NCBI RefSeq assembly: GCF_000718135.1
Contig: NZ_JOEM01000001.1
Coordinates: 434,001 to 498,000 of the forward strand
Reading direction: 5' to 3'
Length of the DNA: 64,000 nt
Source of the DNA: Streptomyces cyaneofuscatus
GTDB taxonomy: Bacteria > Actinomycetota > Actinomycetes > Streptomycetales > Streptomycetaceae
The notes under the pieces are model-generated. The model did not search any database and was not told where the DNA came from. It worked only from the letters and a program-made list of their open reading frames with translations. Within the stretch, counting starts at the first letter, position 1. The number at the start of each line of letters is the position of its first letter. Shown piece by piece: positions 24,318-32,864 of the stretch. A program made the translations under genes and the position numbers.

Positions 24318-26585
24318 TCACTTCCTGGTTCGCAGGGCCGAATAGGCCTCTTCGCGGCCGGTGATGTAGCTCTGTCCCGCCTCCTGGACGGCGTTCCGGA
24401 CGGCGTTGCTCTCCTTGTCGGCCCCACGGGTGTCAGCCCAGTCCTGAATGAGGCCGTTCGTGCTGGTGATGCCCCACGCCGTTTTCTCGCTGACCTGGCC
24501 CTTCGCCACCAGCTCCGCCTCATCCGCAGCGCCCTTGGACCACTCGTAGGTGGCGGCGTCCACGGCCCGCTGCGCGATGTCGCCGGCCTGAGGAATCATG
24601 TTGGCCACCGCTCCGAGACCGTGGTAGCCATAACGCGCCTGGTCGTTGATCTTCCCGATCTCGGCGTCACGAACGTCGAGGATCATGTCCGTGGCAATGG
24701 CGTTCATGCCGCCGAAGGCCTGTCCCACATCACGTGACCTGACATCCCAGCCGGTCACATTCTGGGTCAAGCTGCTCTGGGGAACGCGGTCGCCCGTGTC
24801 CAGGTACTCCACCGCGTACTGGCGCTGCGCCTCGTATAGCGCATCGAAGACCCGGATGGGGTTCCCGTCCGCGTCCTCACCGGCCACACCGTCCGACACG
24901 CCACGCATCACCCGCAGCAGGCTGGCCTTGCTGTTGGTGATGGAGGCACTGTCGCCCGATCCTTCGACGTCGTCCAGGCCGCTCGGGCTGCCCGGCGCGT
25001 ACCCGCCGAGGATGGCGTGCGTGTCCGCCGTGTAGTCGTTCAGCACCCGGCCCAGCGGCAGCTTGAGGGCCTCGGGAACGGTGTCGCCCTTGGTGCCCTG
25101 ATCCAGCGCGGCGATGATCCCCTGCATGACCCGGGCCTGCCCCTCGCTGTGGGGTCCGGGCTTGCCCAGCGGAGTGCCCGGCTCCTCCCCCGTCGCCCCG
25201 GCCTCCAGCGCGAGCCCCAGGCCGTGGCGGCTGAGCGGGTCGTCGTTGGTGATGAGCGTGGATCCGGCCACGATGTGCTGCTGCGGCCACTCCCGCGCGT
25301 CGTCCCCGTTGCCCACCAGGTAGTCCAGGTGCGCCTGGCCGTTGTCCAGCTCCGGGTCGAAGAAGGCAGTGGCGGCGTCGGGGTTCTTGCTCATCACGCC
25401 GAGCAGGCTGTCGAGCGCGTCGGCCCGGCCCTCGCGGTGGTTACCGCCCCACTGCTCGAAGATGGCCCGGTTGTCCTTCTCGGCGGCGATCATGTCGTGG
25501 CCGAGCTGGTTGAGGAACTGGTCGTCGAACGGCTGGTCGGCGCGGGTCATCATCTCGACGAACGGGCGGTAGCCGTACATCGGGTTGGTCTTCGAGTCGA
25601 AGTTCTTGGCCCCGGCCTCCTTGAGGCCTTCGGTGAACTTCTTGTAGAACGCGCCGTCAGCGCTGTTCAGCCAGGACTCGTACTTCGCCGAGCCGGGCCC
25701 CGCGTCCGCCATCGAACCCGGGACCTGGGTGGCCGTCGCGACCGTGTTCGCCAGTCCGCCCAGGAGCTTGGTGTACTGGCCTGCGGAGGAGCCGCCGTCC
25801 CGCTCCCGGTCGGACATGACATCGCTCAGCTTGACCAGGCCCTCAGGGCCGAGCTTGTTCAGCAGGCCCTGGGCGAAGACCTTGTCGCCGGCCTGGTCCC
25901 GCATCGCCCGGTCCAGCTCGGCGAGGTCGGCGTCGGAGACCTTCTTGCCGTCGCGCAGGCGCTCGGCTATCTCCTCGGAGTTGCGCAGCTCGTACGCCTC
26001 GACGTCCCCGAGGGCCTGGCCGTTGAAGCCGTCCCTGGTGCCGTCCGTGGCGTCGGTGTCCTTCACCACCGCCTTCAGCGCGATCTGGACACCGGCGTCG
26101 GCGTCCGACGTCTGCGCGACCAGCCGGTCGATCGCCCGCTGCCACGAGCCGACCGCGTCGCGTACGGACTTCTGGTAGTCCGGGTCGTGGCGGTAGACGG
26201 TCCGGGAACTTTCGCTCAGGCTCGACATGTCGAAGGTGACCCTGCCGGCGTCGGAGATCAGCATGTCGGCCTTGAGAGCGTCGGCCTTCACCGTCTGGAG
26301 CTTGCTCTTGAACTCGGTGAACTGGGTGTGCGCGTCCCGCAGCAGCGAGGCGATCGCCTTGGCCTGGGTCTGGGCCGCCCGGTACTCGTTGAGCATGACG
26401 CGGAACTGCGCGTTGGCGGCGTCCGCGCTCTGGCCGATCCAGGTCCGCTCCAGCGTGATGCCCTGGACCTCCTTCTCGTACGCCTTCTCCTGCTTGCCGA
26501 ACTCGCCTGCCATGCCGGTCCACTTGTCCGCGGCCGTGGTGAGAACGGAGAGGTCCGTCGTCATGATCTCGTGATAGGTGGGCAT
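24318..26585 (-). CDS. DUF6571-family protein with WXG-like N-terminal helical hairpin
   Basis: It has 755 residues. Residues 1-110 form a predicted helical hairpin with a WIG (WXG) turn at 49-51 and heptad-like Ala/Gln helices, as in WXG100 proteins exported by type VII (ESX) systems. The remaining 640 residues are mostly helical, with repeated Trp/Gly/Asp-rich loops and no cysteine-rich or catalytic motif that I can name. The whole matches what I recall of the Streptomyces DUF6571 family. There is no signal peptide. The gene lies between a Pro-rich WGG-containing protein and a membrane-anchored protein in one strand-ordered set, suggesting a three-gene unit. Export by ESX is inference. Confidence 0.78.
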   Translation of the reverse strand: MPTYHEIMTTDLSVLTTAADKWTGMAGEFGKQEKAYEKEVQGITLERTWIGQSADAANAQFRVMLNEYRAAQTQAKAIASLLRDAHTQFTEFKSKLQTVKADALKADMLISDAGRVTFDMSSLSESSRTVYRHDPDYQKSVRDAVGSWQRAIDRLVAQTSDADAGVQIALKAVVKDTDATDGTRDGFNGQALGDVEAYELRNSEEIAERLRDGKKVSDADLAELDRAMRDQAGDKVFAQGLLNKLGPEGLVKLSDVMSDRERDGGSSAGQYTKLLGGLANTVATATQVPGSMADAGPGSAKYESWLNSADGAFYKKFTEGLKEAGAKNFDSKTNPMYGYRPFVEMMTRADQPFDDQFLNQLGHDMIAAEKDNRAIFEQWGGNHREGRADALDSLLGVMSKNPDAATAFFDPELDNGQAHLDYLVGNGDDAREWPQQHIVAGSTLITNDDPLSRHGLGLALEAGATGEEPGTPLGKPGPHSEGQARVMQGIIAALDQGTKGDTVPEALKLPLGRVLNDYTADTHAILGGYAPGSPSGLDDVEGSGDSASITNSKASLLRVMRGVSDGVAGEDADGNPIRVFDALYEAQRQYAVEYLDTGDRVPQSSLTQNVTGWDVRSRDVGQAFGGMNAIATDMILDVRDAEIGKINDQARYGYHGLGAVANMIPQAGDIAQRAVDAATYEWSKGAADEAELVAKGQVSEKTAWGITSTNGLIQDWADTRGADKESNAVRNAVQEAGQSYITGREEAYSALRTRK

Positions 26586-26667
26586 GCCCTTGTCCCCGTC
26601 GTCCGGTGTCGCTGTCGTCCGGAATGCCTGATGAACGCGCCGAGTCGGCTTTTCCGCTCCGTGACCG

Positions 26668-27183
26668 TCAGTAGTTCTCGAACGGCGAGGTCCGGCCGAA
26701 CCCCAGCCCGCTCTGCACGTCGGCCCCGAAGAGGTTCCGGCGGGCGCCGTTCAGGCTGTTGATGTCCGCGTCGAGCCGGCCCAGCATGGACCGCACCTGC
26801 CCGCCCCACGTCTGGTGCGCGTCCTTCAGCGCACGGGAGGTGACCCACCCGTCGCCGTCCTTGGCGCCGAGCGCCTTGACGGCGGCCGAGGTCTCCTCGT
26901 CCGTGTGCTCGCCGGCGCTCTTGGTCTGGGGCTTGATGTGCGTACGGATGGCCTCGGCCGCTGCCTTCTTGCGCGCCGGGTCGGTGGCCAGCGAGGGCGC
27001 GAACGGCGGCGCGTATCCGGGGGCGTAAGGGACCTGGGTCGAGGCGTCGGGGCCCTGCCCCGGCGCGAAGGGGCCGTACACGGGAGGCGGGGAAGGATCC
27101 GCGGGGGCCTCGTTGAGCTGCATGGAGGCCGACCCGCCGTCCTCCGCGCCCGCCGCTGTCCGTTCGCCTGCCTGACTGCTCAC
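26668..27183 (-). CDS. unknown Pro-rich protein preceding the DUF6571 gene
   Basis: About 171 residues from GTG 27183 (GGGGGCC upstream); ATG 27120 is an alternative. The N-terminal third is Pro/Gly/Ala-rich and probably disordered. The C-terminal half is helical with WGGQVRSMLGRLDADINSLNGARRNLFG, a W-G-G turn and a hydrophobic repeat that could form the same helical-hairpin style as WXG proteins. It is encoded just upstream of the DUF6571 gene on the same strand, with an 82-bp gap. Function unknown; it may be a small partner of the larger protein. Confidence 0.7.
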   Translation of the reverse strand: MSSQAGERTAAGAEDGGSASMQLNEAPADPSPPPVYGPFAPGQGPDASTQVPYAPGYAPPFAPSLATDPARKKAAAEAIRTHIKPQTKSAGEHTDEETSAAVKALGAKDGDGWVTSRALKDAHQTWGGQVRSMLGRLDADINSLNGARRNLFGADVQSGLGFGRTSPFENY

Positions 27184-27503
27184 TTGGCCCCCATGAGTTT
27201 CCTCGAACGCCCACACTTGACGTGATCCGCTCAGACTAACAAGCACTTTTCCGCCATGCCCGTACGGGAACGAGCCGGGCCCTCAGGGCCGGCCGGCCGT
27301 TGCCGGCACGGCGAACGGGGCCGTACAGGACCCCCCGGCCCGTACGACCCCGCTGCGTTTCCCCCGTGGCCGGCGCCTCCCCCGAAGCGACGGACCGTTT
27401 CCCCCGTGTTCCCCTCGGGCCCCCCTCGGCCCCGTTTTCACTGCTCCCCCGTAGCCCCTGCCTCCCCCGAAGCAGTGGCCGTTCCCCCGTTTCCCCCGCT
27501 GCC
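27184..27503. repeat. 320-bp gap with repeated TCCCCCG blocks downstream of sigQ
   Basis: Between 27358 and 27498 the block TCCCCCG (CGGGGGA on the sigQ strand) occurs seven times, often as TTTCCCCCGT or CTCCCCCGAAGC. Similar blocks recur inside the 5' part of sigQ at 28051-28106. On the sigQ mRNA these are runs of five G, able in principle to form G-quadruplexes. No gene is supported here. Confidence 0.65.
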
Positions 27504-28298
27504 TCAGGCCACCAGCTCGCCGAAGGACTCCTGCTCGTCACGTCCGAAGCTGAGGACCTCGTCCTCGCGCAGCCGGCGGAGGGACCGCCAGATGCTCGAC
27601 TTCACCGTGCCGACACTGATGTCGAGGATCGACGCGATCTCCGGGTCGGTGCGGCCCTCGTAGTACCGCAGGACCAGCATCGTGCGCTGGAGTTCGGGCA
27701 GCCGGGCGAGCGCCTGCCAGAGCACCGCCCGCAGCTCCGTGCCGCGCATCGCGTCCGTGTCGCCCACCGTCTCCGGGAGCTCCTCGGTCGGGTATTCGTT
27801 CAGCTTGCGCCGGCGCCAGGCGCTGATGTGCAGGTTGGTCATGGTGCGGCGCAGATAGCCGCCGACCGCCGCCTTGTCGCTGATCCTGTCCCACGCCCGG
27901 TACGTCGAGAAGAGGGCGCTCTGCAGCAGGTCCTCGGCCTCGAACCGGTCGCCGGTCAGGTGGTAGGCGGTTGCGTACAGGGAGGCCCGCCGCTCCTGGA
28001 CGTAGGCCGTGAACGCCGCTTCGGCGGCCTCGGTCTCCGTCCGGGTGCGGTCCCCCGTGACCTCCCCGTACGCGCTTCCCCCGTTTTCCCCCGTGCTCTC
28101 CCCCGTGGGGGCGTCGACCACCGTCATGTACGGCTTGCGCGCCTGCTCCGCAGCCGACGGCGACGGCAGGTGCTGACGCCCTGCGCCCCGGACACACCCC
28201 CGCATGCTCGTCGTGGCGCCGGACTTCTCCGCGGACCGGCCGACGTCGTGGAGACGCGTCACCACTGCGCTTGAGCTGGTGCTGTGCAGTGCGTTCAT
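27504..28298 (-). CDS. sigQ: SigE-family RNA polymerase sigma factor (SigQ)
   Basis: It has 264 residues from ATG 28298 with AAGGGGG upstream. It has an unusual N-terminal extension of about 105 residues, Ser/Gly/Thr-rich. Sigma region 2 follows (LYATAYHLTGDRFEAEDLLQSAL, with YLRRTMTNLHISAWRRRK), then region 4 (RYYEGRTDPEIASILDISVGTVKSSIWRSLRRLRE). It is divergent from afsQ1, the arrangement known for sigQ/afsQ1/afsQ2 in S. coelicolor, where SigQ is controlled by the AfsQ1/AfsQ2 system and opposes its effect on antibiotic production. The AfsQ1-type direct repeat lies between the two genes. The name rests on this synteny. Confidence 0.88.
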   Translation of the reverse strand: MNALHSTSSSAVVTRLHDVGRSAEKSGATTSMRGCVRGAGRQHLPSPSAAEQARKPYMTVVDAPTGESTGENGGSAYGEVTGDRTRTETEAAEAAFTAYVQERRASLYATAYHLTGDRFEAEDLLQSALFSTYRAWDRISDKAAVGGYLRRTMTNLHISAWRRRKLNEYPTEELPETVGDTDAMRGTELRAVLWQALARLPELQRTMLVLRYYEGRTDPEIASILDISVGTVKSSIWRSLRRLREDEVLSFGRDEQESFGELVA

Positions 28299-28414
28299 CT
28301 TGCGCCCCCTTAATCGGTGGAGATCGGTGGAGATCGGTGAAGTCCGTTCGTTCCCTGCGTTTTCCTGCTGACCAAGAGCTTGCCGGGGCAGTTTCATGGC
28401 GCTGTCCCCCGACT

Positions 28415-28430
28415 GTCACAGGCCTGTCAC
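28415..28430. promoter_or_regulatory. AfsQ1 binding site (GTCAC-N6-GTCAC) between sigQ and afsQ1
   Basis: Direct repeat GTCAC-AGGCCT-GTCAC in the divergent gap. It fits the published AfsQ1 consensus GTnAC-N6-GTnAC exactly. It is 81 bp upstream of afsQ1 and 117 bp upstream of sigQ, so it could serve either promoter. A short ATCGGTGGAG tandem repeat (about 28313-28340) lies nearer sigQ. Confidence 0.85.
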
Positions 28431-28511
28431 AGGGGCAGTTGCGGCCGTGCCCGGACATCGGACCGGGCCACAGGTCGAACTGAAGCGCCACCATGGGCCA
28501 GAATGACGCTC

Positions 28512-29189
28512 GTGCCTTTCCTGCTGCTGATCGAGGACGACGACGCCATCCGCACGGCCCTCGAACTCTCGTTGTCACGCCAGGGCCACCGTGTGGCCAC
28601 CGCGGCGACGGGAGAGGACGGCCTGGAGCTGCTGCGTGAGCAGCGCCCCGACCTGGTCGTGCTGGATGTGATGCTGCCCGGTATCGACGGTTTCGAGGTG
28701 TGCCGGCGCATCCGGCGCACCGACCAGCTGCCGATCATTCTGCTGACCGCGCGCAGCGACGACATCGACGTCGTGGTGGGACTGGAGTCCGGCGCGGACG
28801 ACTATGTGGTCAAACCCGTCCAGGGCCGGGTGCTGGACGCCCGGATCCGAGCGGTGCTGCGCCGCGGTGAGCGCGAGTCGACCGACTCGGCGACCTTCGG
28901 CAACGTGGTCATCGACCGCTCCGCCATGACCGTCACCAAGGGCGGTGAGGATCTGCAGCTCACGCCGACCGAGCTGCGGCTCCTGCTGGAGCTGAGCCGC
29001 CGGCCCGGCCAGGCCCTCTCCCGCCAGCAGCTGCTGCGCCTGGTGTGGGAGCACGACTACCTGGGCGACTCACGCCTGGTGGACGCCTGTGTCCAGCGGC
29101 TGCGCGCCAAGGTGGAGGACGTACCGTCCTCGCCGACCCTGATCCGTACGGTGCGGGGCGTGGGCTACCGGCTGGACTCGCCTCAGTGA
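28512..29189 (+). CDS. afsQ1: OmpR-type response regulator AfsQ1
   Basis: It has 225 residues from GTG 28512, the same length as S. coelicolor AfsQ1. With this start the phospho-acceptor is D52 (VLDVMLPG), as reported there. A -10-like CAGAAT (28499-28504) seven bases upstream suggests a leaderless mRNA; an in-frame ATG at 28503 is less likely. Receiver domain: acidic pocket IEDDD (7-11), D52, T in LLTARSDD, K in YVVKPVQG. The C-terminal winged helix follows (LTPTELRLLLELSRRPGQALSRQQLL, RTVRGVGYRL). With AfsQ2 it controls antibiotic and nitrogen-related genes in S. coelicolor. It overlaps afsQ2 by four bases. Confidence 0.92.
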   Translation: MPFLLLIEDDDAIRTALELSLSRQGHRVATAATGEDGLELLREQRPDLVVLDVMLPGIDGFEVCRRIRRTDQLPIILLTARSDDIDVVVGLESGADDYVVKPVQGRVLDARIRAVLRRGERESTDSATFGNVVIDRSAMTVTKGGEDLQLTPTELRLLLELSRRPGQALSRQQLLRLVWEHDYLGDSRLVDACVQRLRAKVEDVPSSPTLIRTVRGVGYRLDSPQ

Positions 29190-30736
29190 CGGAGAGAGCC
29201 AAGCGGTCCCTGCGGGCGGGGCTGCGCTGGACCAGTCTGCGGCTGCGGCTCGTCGTGGTGTTCGCGCTGGTGGCGCTGACGGCCGCGGTCTCCGCCTCGG
29301 GGATCGCGTACTGGCTCAACCGCGAGGCCGTGCTGACCCGTACGCAGGACAGCGCGCTCGACGACTTCCGGCGGCAGATGCAGGAGACGGCGGCGGCGCT
29401 GCCGGTGCGGCCCACCTACAACGACCTCCAGCGGGCCGCCGAGCAGATGGCCTCCGGCGGTCCCGGCTACAACGTGCTGCTGGTGGACGAGCGCGAGCGC
29501 GGCAAGCCGATCACCGGCTTCTCCGACCTGGACGACTTCACCCTGGACTACGTGCCGGACTCGTTGCAGAAGCAGGTGGCCCGCAAGCAGCCGCTGAACT
29601 CGGACAACGAGCACGAGTACCACCTGTTCTGGCAGCGTACGAGCATCGCGGGCACCCCGTACCTGGTCGCCGGTACGCGGATCATCGGCGGCGGGCCGAC
29701 CGGGTACATGCTCAAGTCCCTGGACCAGGAGCGGCAGGACCTCAACTCGCTGGCCTGGTCGCTGGGGATCGCCACCACGCTGGCGCTGATCGGTTCGGCG
29801 CTGCTGGCGCAGGCGGCCGCGACGACGGTGCTGCGGCCCGTGCAGCGGCTCGGTGACGCGGCCCGCAAGCTGGGCGAGGGCAAGCTCGACACCCGGCTCA
29901 CGGTCTCCGGTACGGACGAACTCGCCGACCTCTCCCGTACGTTCAACCGGACCGCGAGCTCGCTGGAGAAGAAGGTCGCGGACATGAGCGCGCGGGAGGA
30001 GTCCAGCCGGCGGTTCGTCGCCGACATGTCGCACGAGCTCCGCACCCCGCTGACCGCGATCACGGCGGTGGCCGAGGTGCTGGAGGACGAGGCGGACAGC
30101 CTCGACCCGATGATCGCGCCCGCCGTGCACCTCGTGGTGAGCGAGACCCGGCGGCTGAACGACCTGGTGGAGAACCTGATGGAGGTGACCCGCTTCGACG
30201 CGGGCACCGCGCGCCTGGTCCTGGACGACGTGGACGTGGCCGACCAGGTCACCGCGTGCATCGACGCGCGGGCCTGGCTGGACGCGGTGGACCTGGACGC
30301 GGAGCGCGGCATGATGGTCCGCCTCGACCCGCGCCGCCTGGACGTGATCCTGGCCAACCTGATCGGCAACGCCCTCAAGCACGGGGGGTCGCCGGTGGGG
30401 GTCCGGGTGCGGACCGAGGGCGAGGAGCTGGTCATCGAGGTACGGGACCACGGTCCGGGCATCCCCGAGGAGGTGCTGCCGCACGTCTTCGACCGGTTCT
30501 ACAAGGCCAGCGCCTCCCGGCCGCGTTCGGAGGGCAGCGGGCTCGGGCTCTCCATCGCCATGGAGAACGCGCACATCCACGGCGGTGACATCACGGCCGC
30601 CAACTCTCCCGACGGCGGGGCGGTCTTCGTCCTGCGGCTGCCGCGTGACGCCTCGGAGCTGACCGGCGGCGGGGCGGACGGCGCCGGCGGGCGGGGCGAC
30701 GACGACGACGACAGTGAGGACGGTGGGGCGTCATGA
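29186..30736 (+). CDS. afsQ2: sensor histidine kinase AfsQ2
   Basis: It has 516 residues from GTG 29186, overlapping the afsQ1 stop (GTGA). Transmembrane helix 1 is at about 21-43, then an extracytoplasmic sensor domain of about 150 residues, transmembrane helix 2 at about 188-212, a HAMP domain (RPVQRLGDAARKLGEGKLDTRL), and an H-box with H283 in DMSHELRTPLTAI. The N-box is LIGNALKHG, followed by G1 DHGPGIPEE and G2 GSGLGLSIA. The C-terminal tail is Gly/Asp-rich. It phosphorylates AfsQ1 D52. The sensor signal is unknown; glutamate-dependent effects are reported for S. coelicolor. The lipoprotein gene follows with an ATGA overlap. Confidence 0.92.
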   Translation: MTERAKRSLRAGLRWTSLRLRLVVVFALVALTAAVSASGIAYWLNREAVLTRTQDSALDDFRRQMQETAAALPVRPTYNDLQRAAEQMASGGPGYNVLLVDERERGKPITGFSDLDDFTLDYVPDSLQKQVARKQPLNSDNEHEYHLFWQRTSIAGTPYLVAGTRIIGGGPTGYMLKSLDQERQDLNSLAWSLGIATTLALIGSALLAQAAATTVLRPVQRLGDAARKLGEGKLDTRLTVSGTDELADLSRTFNRTASSLEKKVADMSAREESSRRFVADMSHELRTPLTAITAVAEVLEDEADSLDPMIAPAVHLVVSETRRLNDLVENLMEVTRFDAGTARLVLDDVDVADQVTACIDARAWLDAVDLDAERGMMVRLDPRRLDVILANLIGNALKHGGSPVGVRVRTEGEELVIEVRDHGPGIPEEVLPHVFDRFYKASASRPRSEGSGLGLSIAMENAHIHGGDITAANSPDGGAVFVLRLPRDASELTGGGADGAGGRGDDDDDSEDGGAS

Positions 30737-31395
30737 CCGGTGCGTTCCGGCCTGAGCCGCGTGCCTCACGTGCCGCACGTGCCCGGCGTGCCCCGCGGCG
30801 GCGCGCCGCCGTCGCCGTGCTGGCCGCCGCCCTGGCGGCCGTCACGCTGGCCTCGGGGTGCGGGATCCGGACGACGTCCGTGCCCGTGGACGCCGGGGCC
30901 GCGCCGTCCCGGGTGCCGTGCAAGCTGCCATCGGCGGATGTCACGACCCGGTCCCCGGACAGCGTGGCGGCACCGGTGTACCTGGTGTGCGCCTCGCAGC
31001 TGGTGACCGTGGACCGGCCGGTGCCGGCGGACGCGTCCGGGTCCGGTGCGCTGGGGGCCGCCCGTGCCCTGCTGGACCAGGTGCGGCAGGCGCCGCCCGA
31101 GAGCGAGCGCCGGGCCGGGTTCTCCACGGCGGTCCCGGCGGAGCTGCGGGTGGAGCCCTCCCGCGCCGGCGACCCGGCGGGCACCCTGCGGCTGAGCAGC
31201 CAGCCCGAGGACCTGTCGGAGGAGGCGCTGGCCCAGCTGGTGTGCACGTACGCGGAGAACGAGGCGCTGGTGACGAAGGGCTCGGTGGTCCTGGGCGGCC
31301 CCGGGGAGTACCCGCCGCGCGGCTATCTGTGCACCTCGCAGACGAAGGCGCGGCCGCAGGACGGGACCACGCCGGACGTCCTCGATCCGGACTGA
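30733..31395 (+). CDS. lipoprotein of the afsQ operon
   Basis: It has 220 residues. An Arg-rich N region, a hydrophobic core and lipobox LASGC (cysteine near residue 44) show export and lipid anchoring. The mature domain has four more cysteines and a GerMN-like feel (AARALLDQVRQAPPESERRAGFSTAVP). The start overlaps the afsQ2 stop (ATGA), so it is translationally coupled. A lipoprotein gene in this position is conserved with afsQ1-afsQ2, and it may modulate the sensor domain of AfsQ2 at the membrane surface. That role is inference. Confidence 0.85.
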   Translation: MTGAFRPEPRASRAARARRAPRRRAAVAVLAAALAAVTLASGCGIRTTSVPVDAGAAPSRVPCKLPSADVTTRSPDSVAAPVYLVCASQLVTVDRPVPADASGSGALGAARALLDQVRQAPPESERRAGFSTAVPAELRVEPSRAGDPAGTLRLSSQPEDLSEEALAQLVCTYAENEALVTKGSVVLGGPGEYPPRGYLCTSQTKARPQDGTTPDVLDPD

Positions 31396-31473
31396 GGACC
31401 CGCACGGAGCTGAGGGGCCGCAGCAGGCCCCCGGCGAAGTCACGGAACCGATCTGGCCGGTCGTGGCGTCTTG

Positions 31474-32046
31474 GTGGACGTGCGTCAAGGTTCGGACGGT
31501 CAGACCGTCATCCACTTCCGCGCGGCGGGGGTCACTCTCCTCCTCGCGCATCTGCTGCTCGTCGGGTGGCTGACGCTGCGCCCGCTGGACGTGCCCTGGA
31601 TCACGGCCGCCAACTTCGAGCCGCTCGCCTCGATCAGGGCCGACCTCGCGCTCGGCCCGGTCGAGGCCGCCCGCCGGATCGGCGGGGCGCTGCTCCTGCT
31701 GGCGCCGCTCGGGGTGCTGCTGCCGATGGCCGGGGGCCGGATCTTCGTCTCGCCCTGGGTGTCGCTGCTGCGGACGGTGGCGGCCGGGGCGCTGATCTCG
31801 CTCGCCATCGAGCTGGGCCAGACCGGGGTGCCGGGCCAGGTGGTCGACATCGACTCGGTGCTGCTGAACACCGCCGGCGTGGTCCTGGCCCATCTGCTGG
31901 TCGTCCCGGTGTGCCGGGCGCGGCTGCGCCGCCGGGGAGTGCCGGGCGTACGGGACCTGCCCCGGTACCGGCAGGAGACCCGTCTCAGGGACGAGGCCCC
32001 TGGGGGTTCGACCCCGACGATTACCAGGGTCGGCATCGCCCCGTAG
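31474..32046 (+). CDS. VanZ-family membrane protein
   Basis: About 190 residues from GTG 31474 (an in-frame TTG at 31471 and GTG at 31480 are alternatives). VanZ-like pattern: helix 1 LLLAHLLLVGWLTLRP, then a NFEPLASI loop, helix 2 IGGALLLLAPLGVLLPM, helix 3, and the signature IELGQTGVPGQVVDIDSVLLNTAGVVLAH in helix 4. It has a basic cytoplasmic C-terminal tail. VanZ homologs confer low-level teicoplanin tolerance by an unknown mechanism; most genomic copies have no known role. It lies 78 bp after the afsQ lipoprotein gene on the same strand. Confidence 0.82.
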   Translation: MDVRQGSDGQTVIHFRAAGVTLLLAHLLLVGWLTLRPLDVPWITAANFEPLASIRADLALGPVEAARRIGGALLLLAPLGVLLPMAGGRIFVSPWVSLLRTVAAGALISLAIELGQTGVPGQVVDIDSVLLNTAGVVLAHLLVVPVCRARLRRRGVPGVRDLPRYRQETRLRDEAPGGSTPTITRVGIAP

Positions 32047-32177
32047 AGCGATGCTTTGTCCCCCTTCGCGGGCGCACCATGGATACATCGGGAGCAGCAC
32101 AGACCGGCTCCCGGCTTCCCGGTGGAGCAGGCCACGACCGGTCCGCTCCCGCCGCTACGTTCGCGAAGGAGCCCACC

Positions 32178-32384
32178 ATGGCCGCACTGGTCCGCCCCAC
32201 TGAAGGCCGCATGATCGGCGGTGTGTGCGCGGGGCTGGCACGGCGCTTCGGCACCTCGGCCTCCACGATGCGCGTCATCTTCGTCGTCTCGTGTCTGCTG
32301 CCCGGCCCGCAGTTCCTGATCTATCTGGCCCTGTGGGCGCTGCTGCCCTCGGAGAAGTCCTCCTCGTCCGCGACGGCCTGGTGA
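32178..32384 (+). CDS. PspC domain protein
   Basis: It has 68 residues from ATG 32178, with AAGGAG upstream. The single PspC domain (LVRPTEGRMIGGVCAGLARRFG, then one transmembrane helix VIFVVSCLLPGPQFLIYLALWALLP) makes up the whole protein. PspC proteins sense or bind envelope-stress partners. No PspA/PspB neighbour is seen. Confidence 0.87.
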   Translation: MAALVRPTEGRMIGGVCAGLARRFGTSASTMRVIFVVSCLLPGPQFLIYLALWALLPSEKSSSSATAW

Positions 32385-32418
32385 CGGGGCCGGCCGAGGC
32401 GGCCGCGTACACGCAGGT

Positions 32419-32450
32419 GGGGCGCACACCCTGGTCAGGGTGTGCGCCCC
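32419..32450. terminator. bidirectional terminator between pspC and a secreted-protein gene
   Basis: Perfect 14-bp stem (GGGGCGCACACCCT / AGGGTGTGCGCCCC) with a GGTC loop, 35 bp past the PspC stop and 22 bp past the convergent gene's stop. Confidence 0.92.
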
Positions 32451-32471
32451 ACTGCTGTGTCCGGGTGCGGG

Positions 32472-32774
32472 TCAGCCGCCGAGCGGGATGCCGTTGGCGG
32501 TGAGGCCCTGGGTGGGCAGTCCGCCGAGCAGGCCGGTGACCGGGGCGGCGGCGTCGGTGGCGTCGCCGCCGAGGACCTTGCCGACGGTCTCCTGGACCGG
32601 CGCGTTCTGGGCCGCCGTGGCGACGCTCTCCAGCGCCATGGTGGAGACGGGGAGCGCACCGGCCACGGTGTCGAGCGGCAGCGAGGGGGCGGCGGAGGCG
32701 CTCCCGGCGGCGGCAGCGGCGAAAGCGGCGCCGAGAGCGGCGACACCGAGAGTCTTGGCAGCGGTCTTCTTCAT
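32472..32774 (-). CDS. small secreted alanine-rich protein
   Basis: It has 100 residues. The Sec signal peptide is MKKTAAKTLG with an Ala-rich core and a likely cut after ASAAP near residue 29. The mature part is about 70 residues without cysteine, rich in Val/Thr/Gly, with two similar V.G.L segments. AAGGAT precedes ATG 32774. There is no recognised domain. It resembles the protein at 22031-22453 only in style. Confidence 0.78.
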   Translation of the reverse strand: MKKTAAKTLGVAALGAAFAAAAAGSASAAPSLPLDTVAGALPVSTMALESVATAAQNAPVQETVGKVLGGDATDAAAPVTGLLGGLPTQGLTANGIPLGG

Positions 32775-32864
32775 GAAGAATTCATCCTTGGGGAAGGGGA
32801 TGTGAGCGGCTCTGCACGGTAGTCATCCCGCCACCCCGTCCGCAAACACCCCGACACGCGAAAA

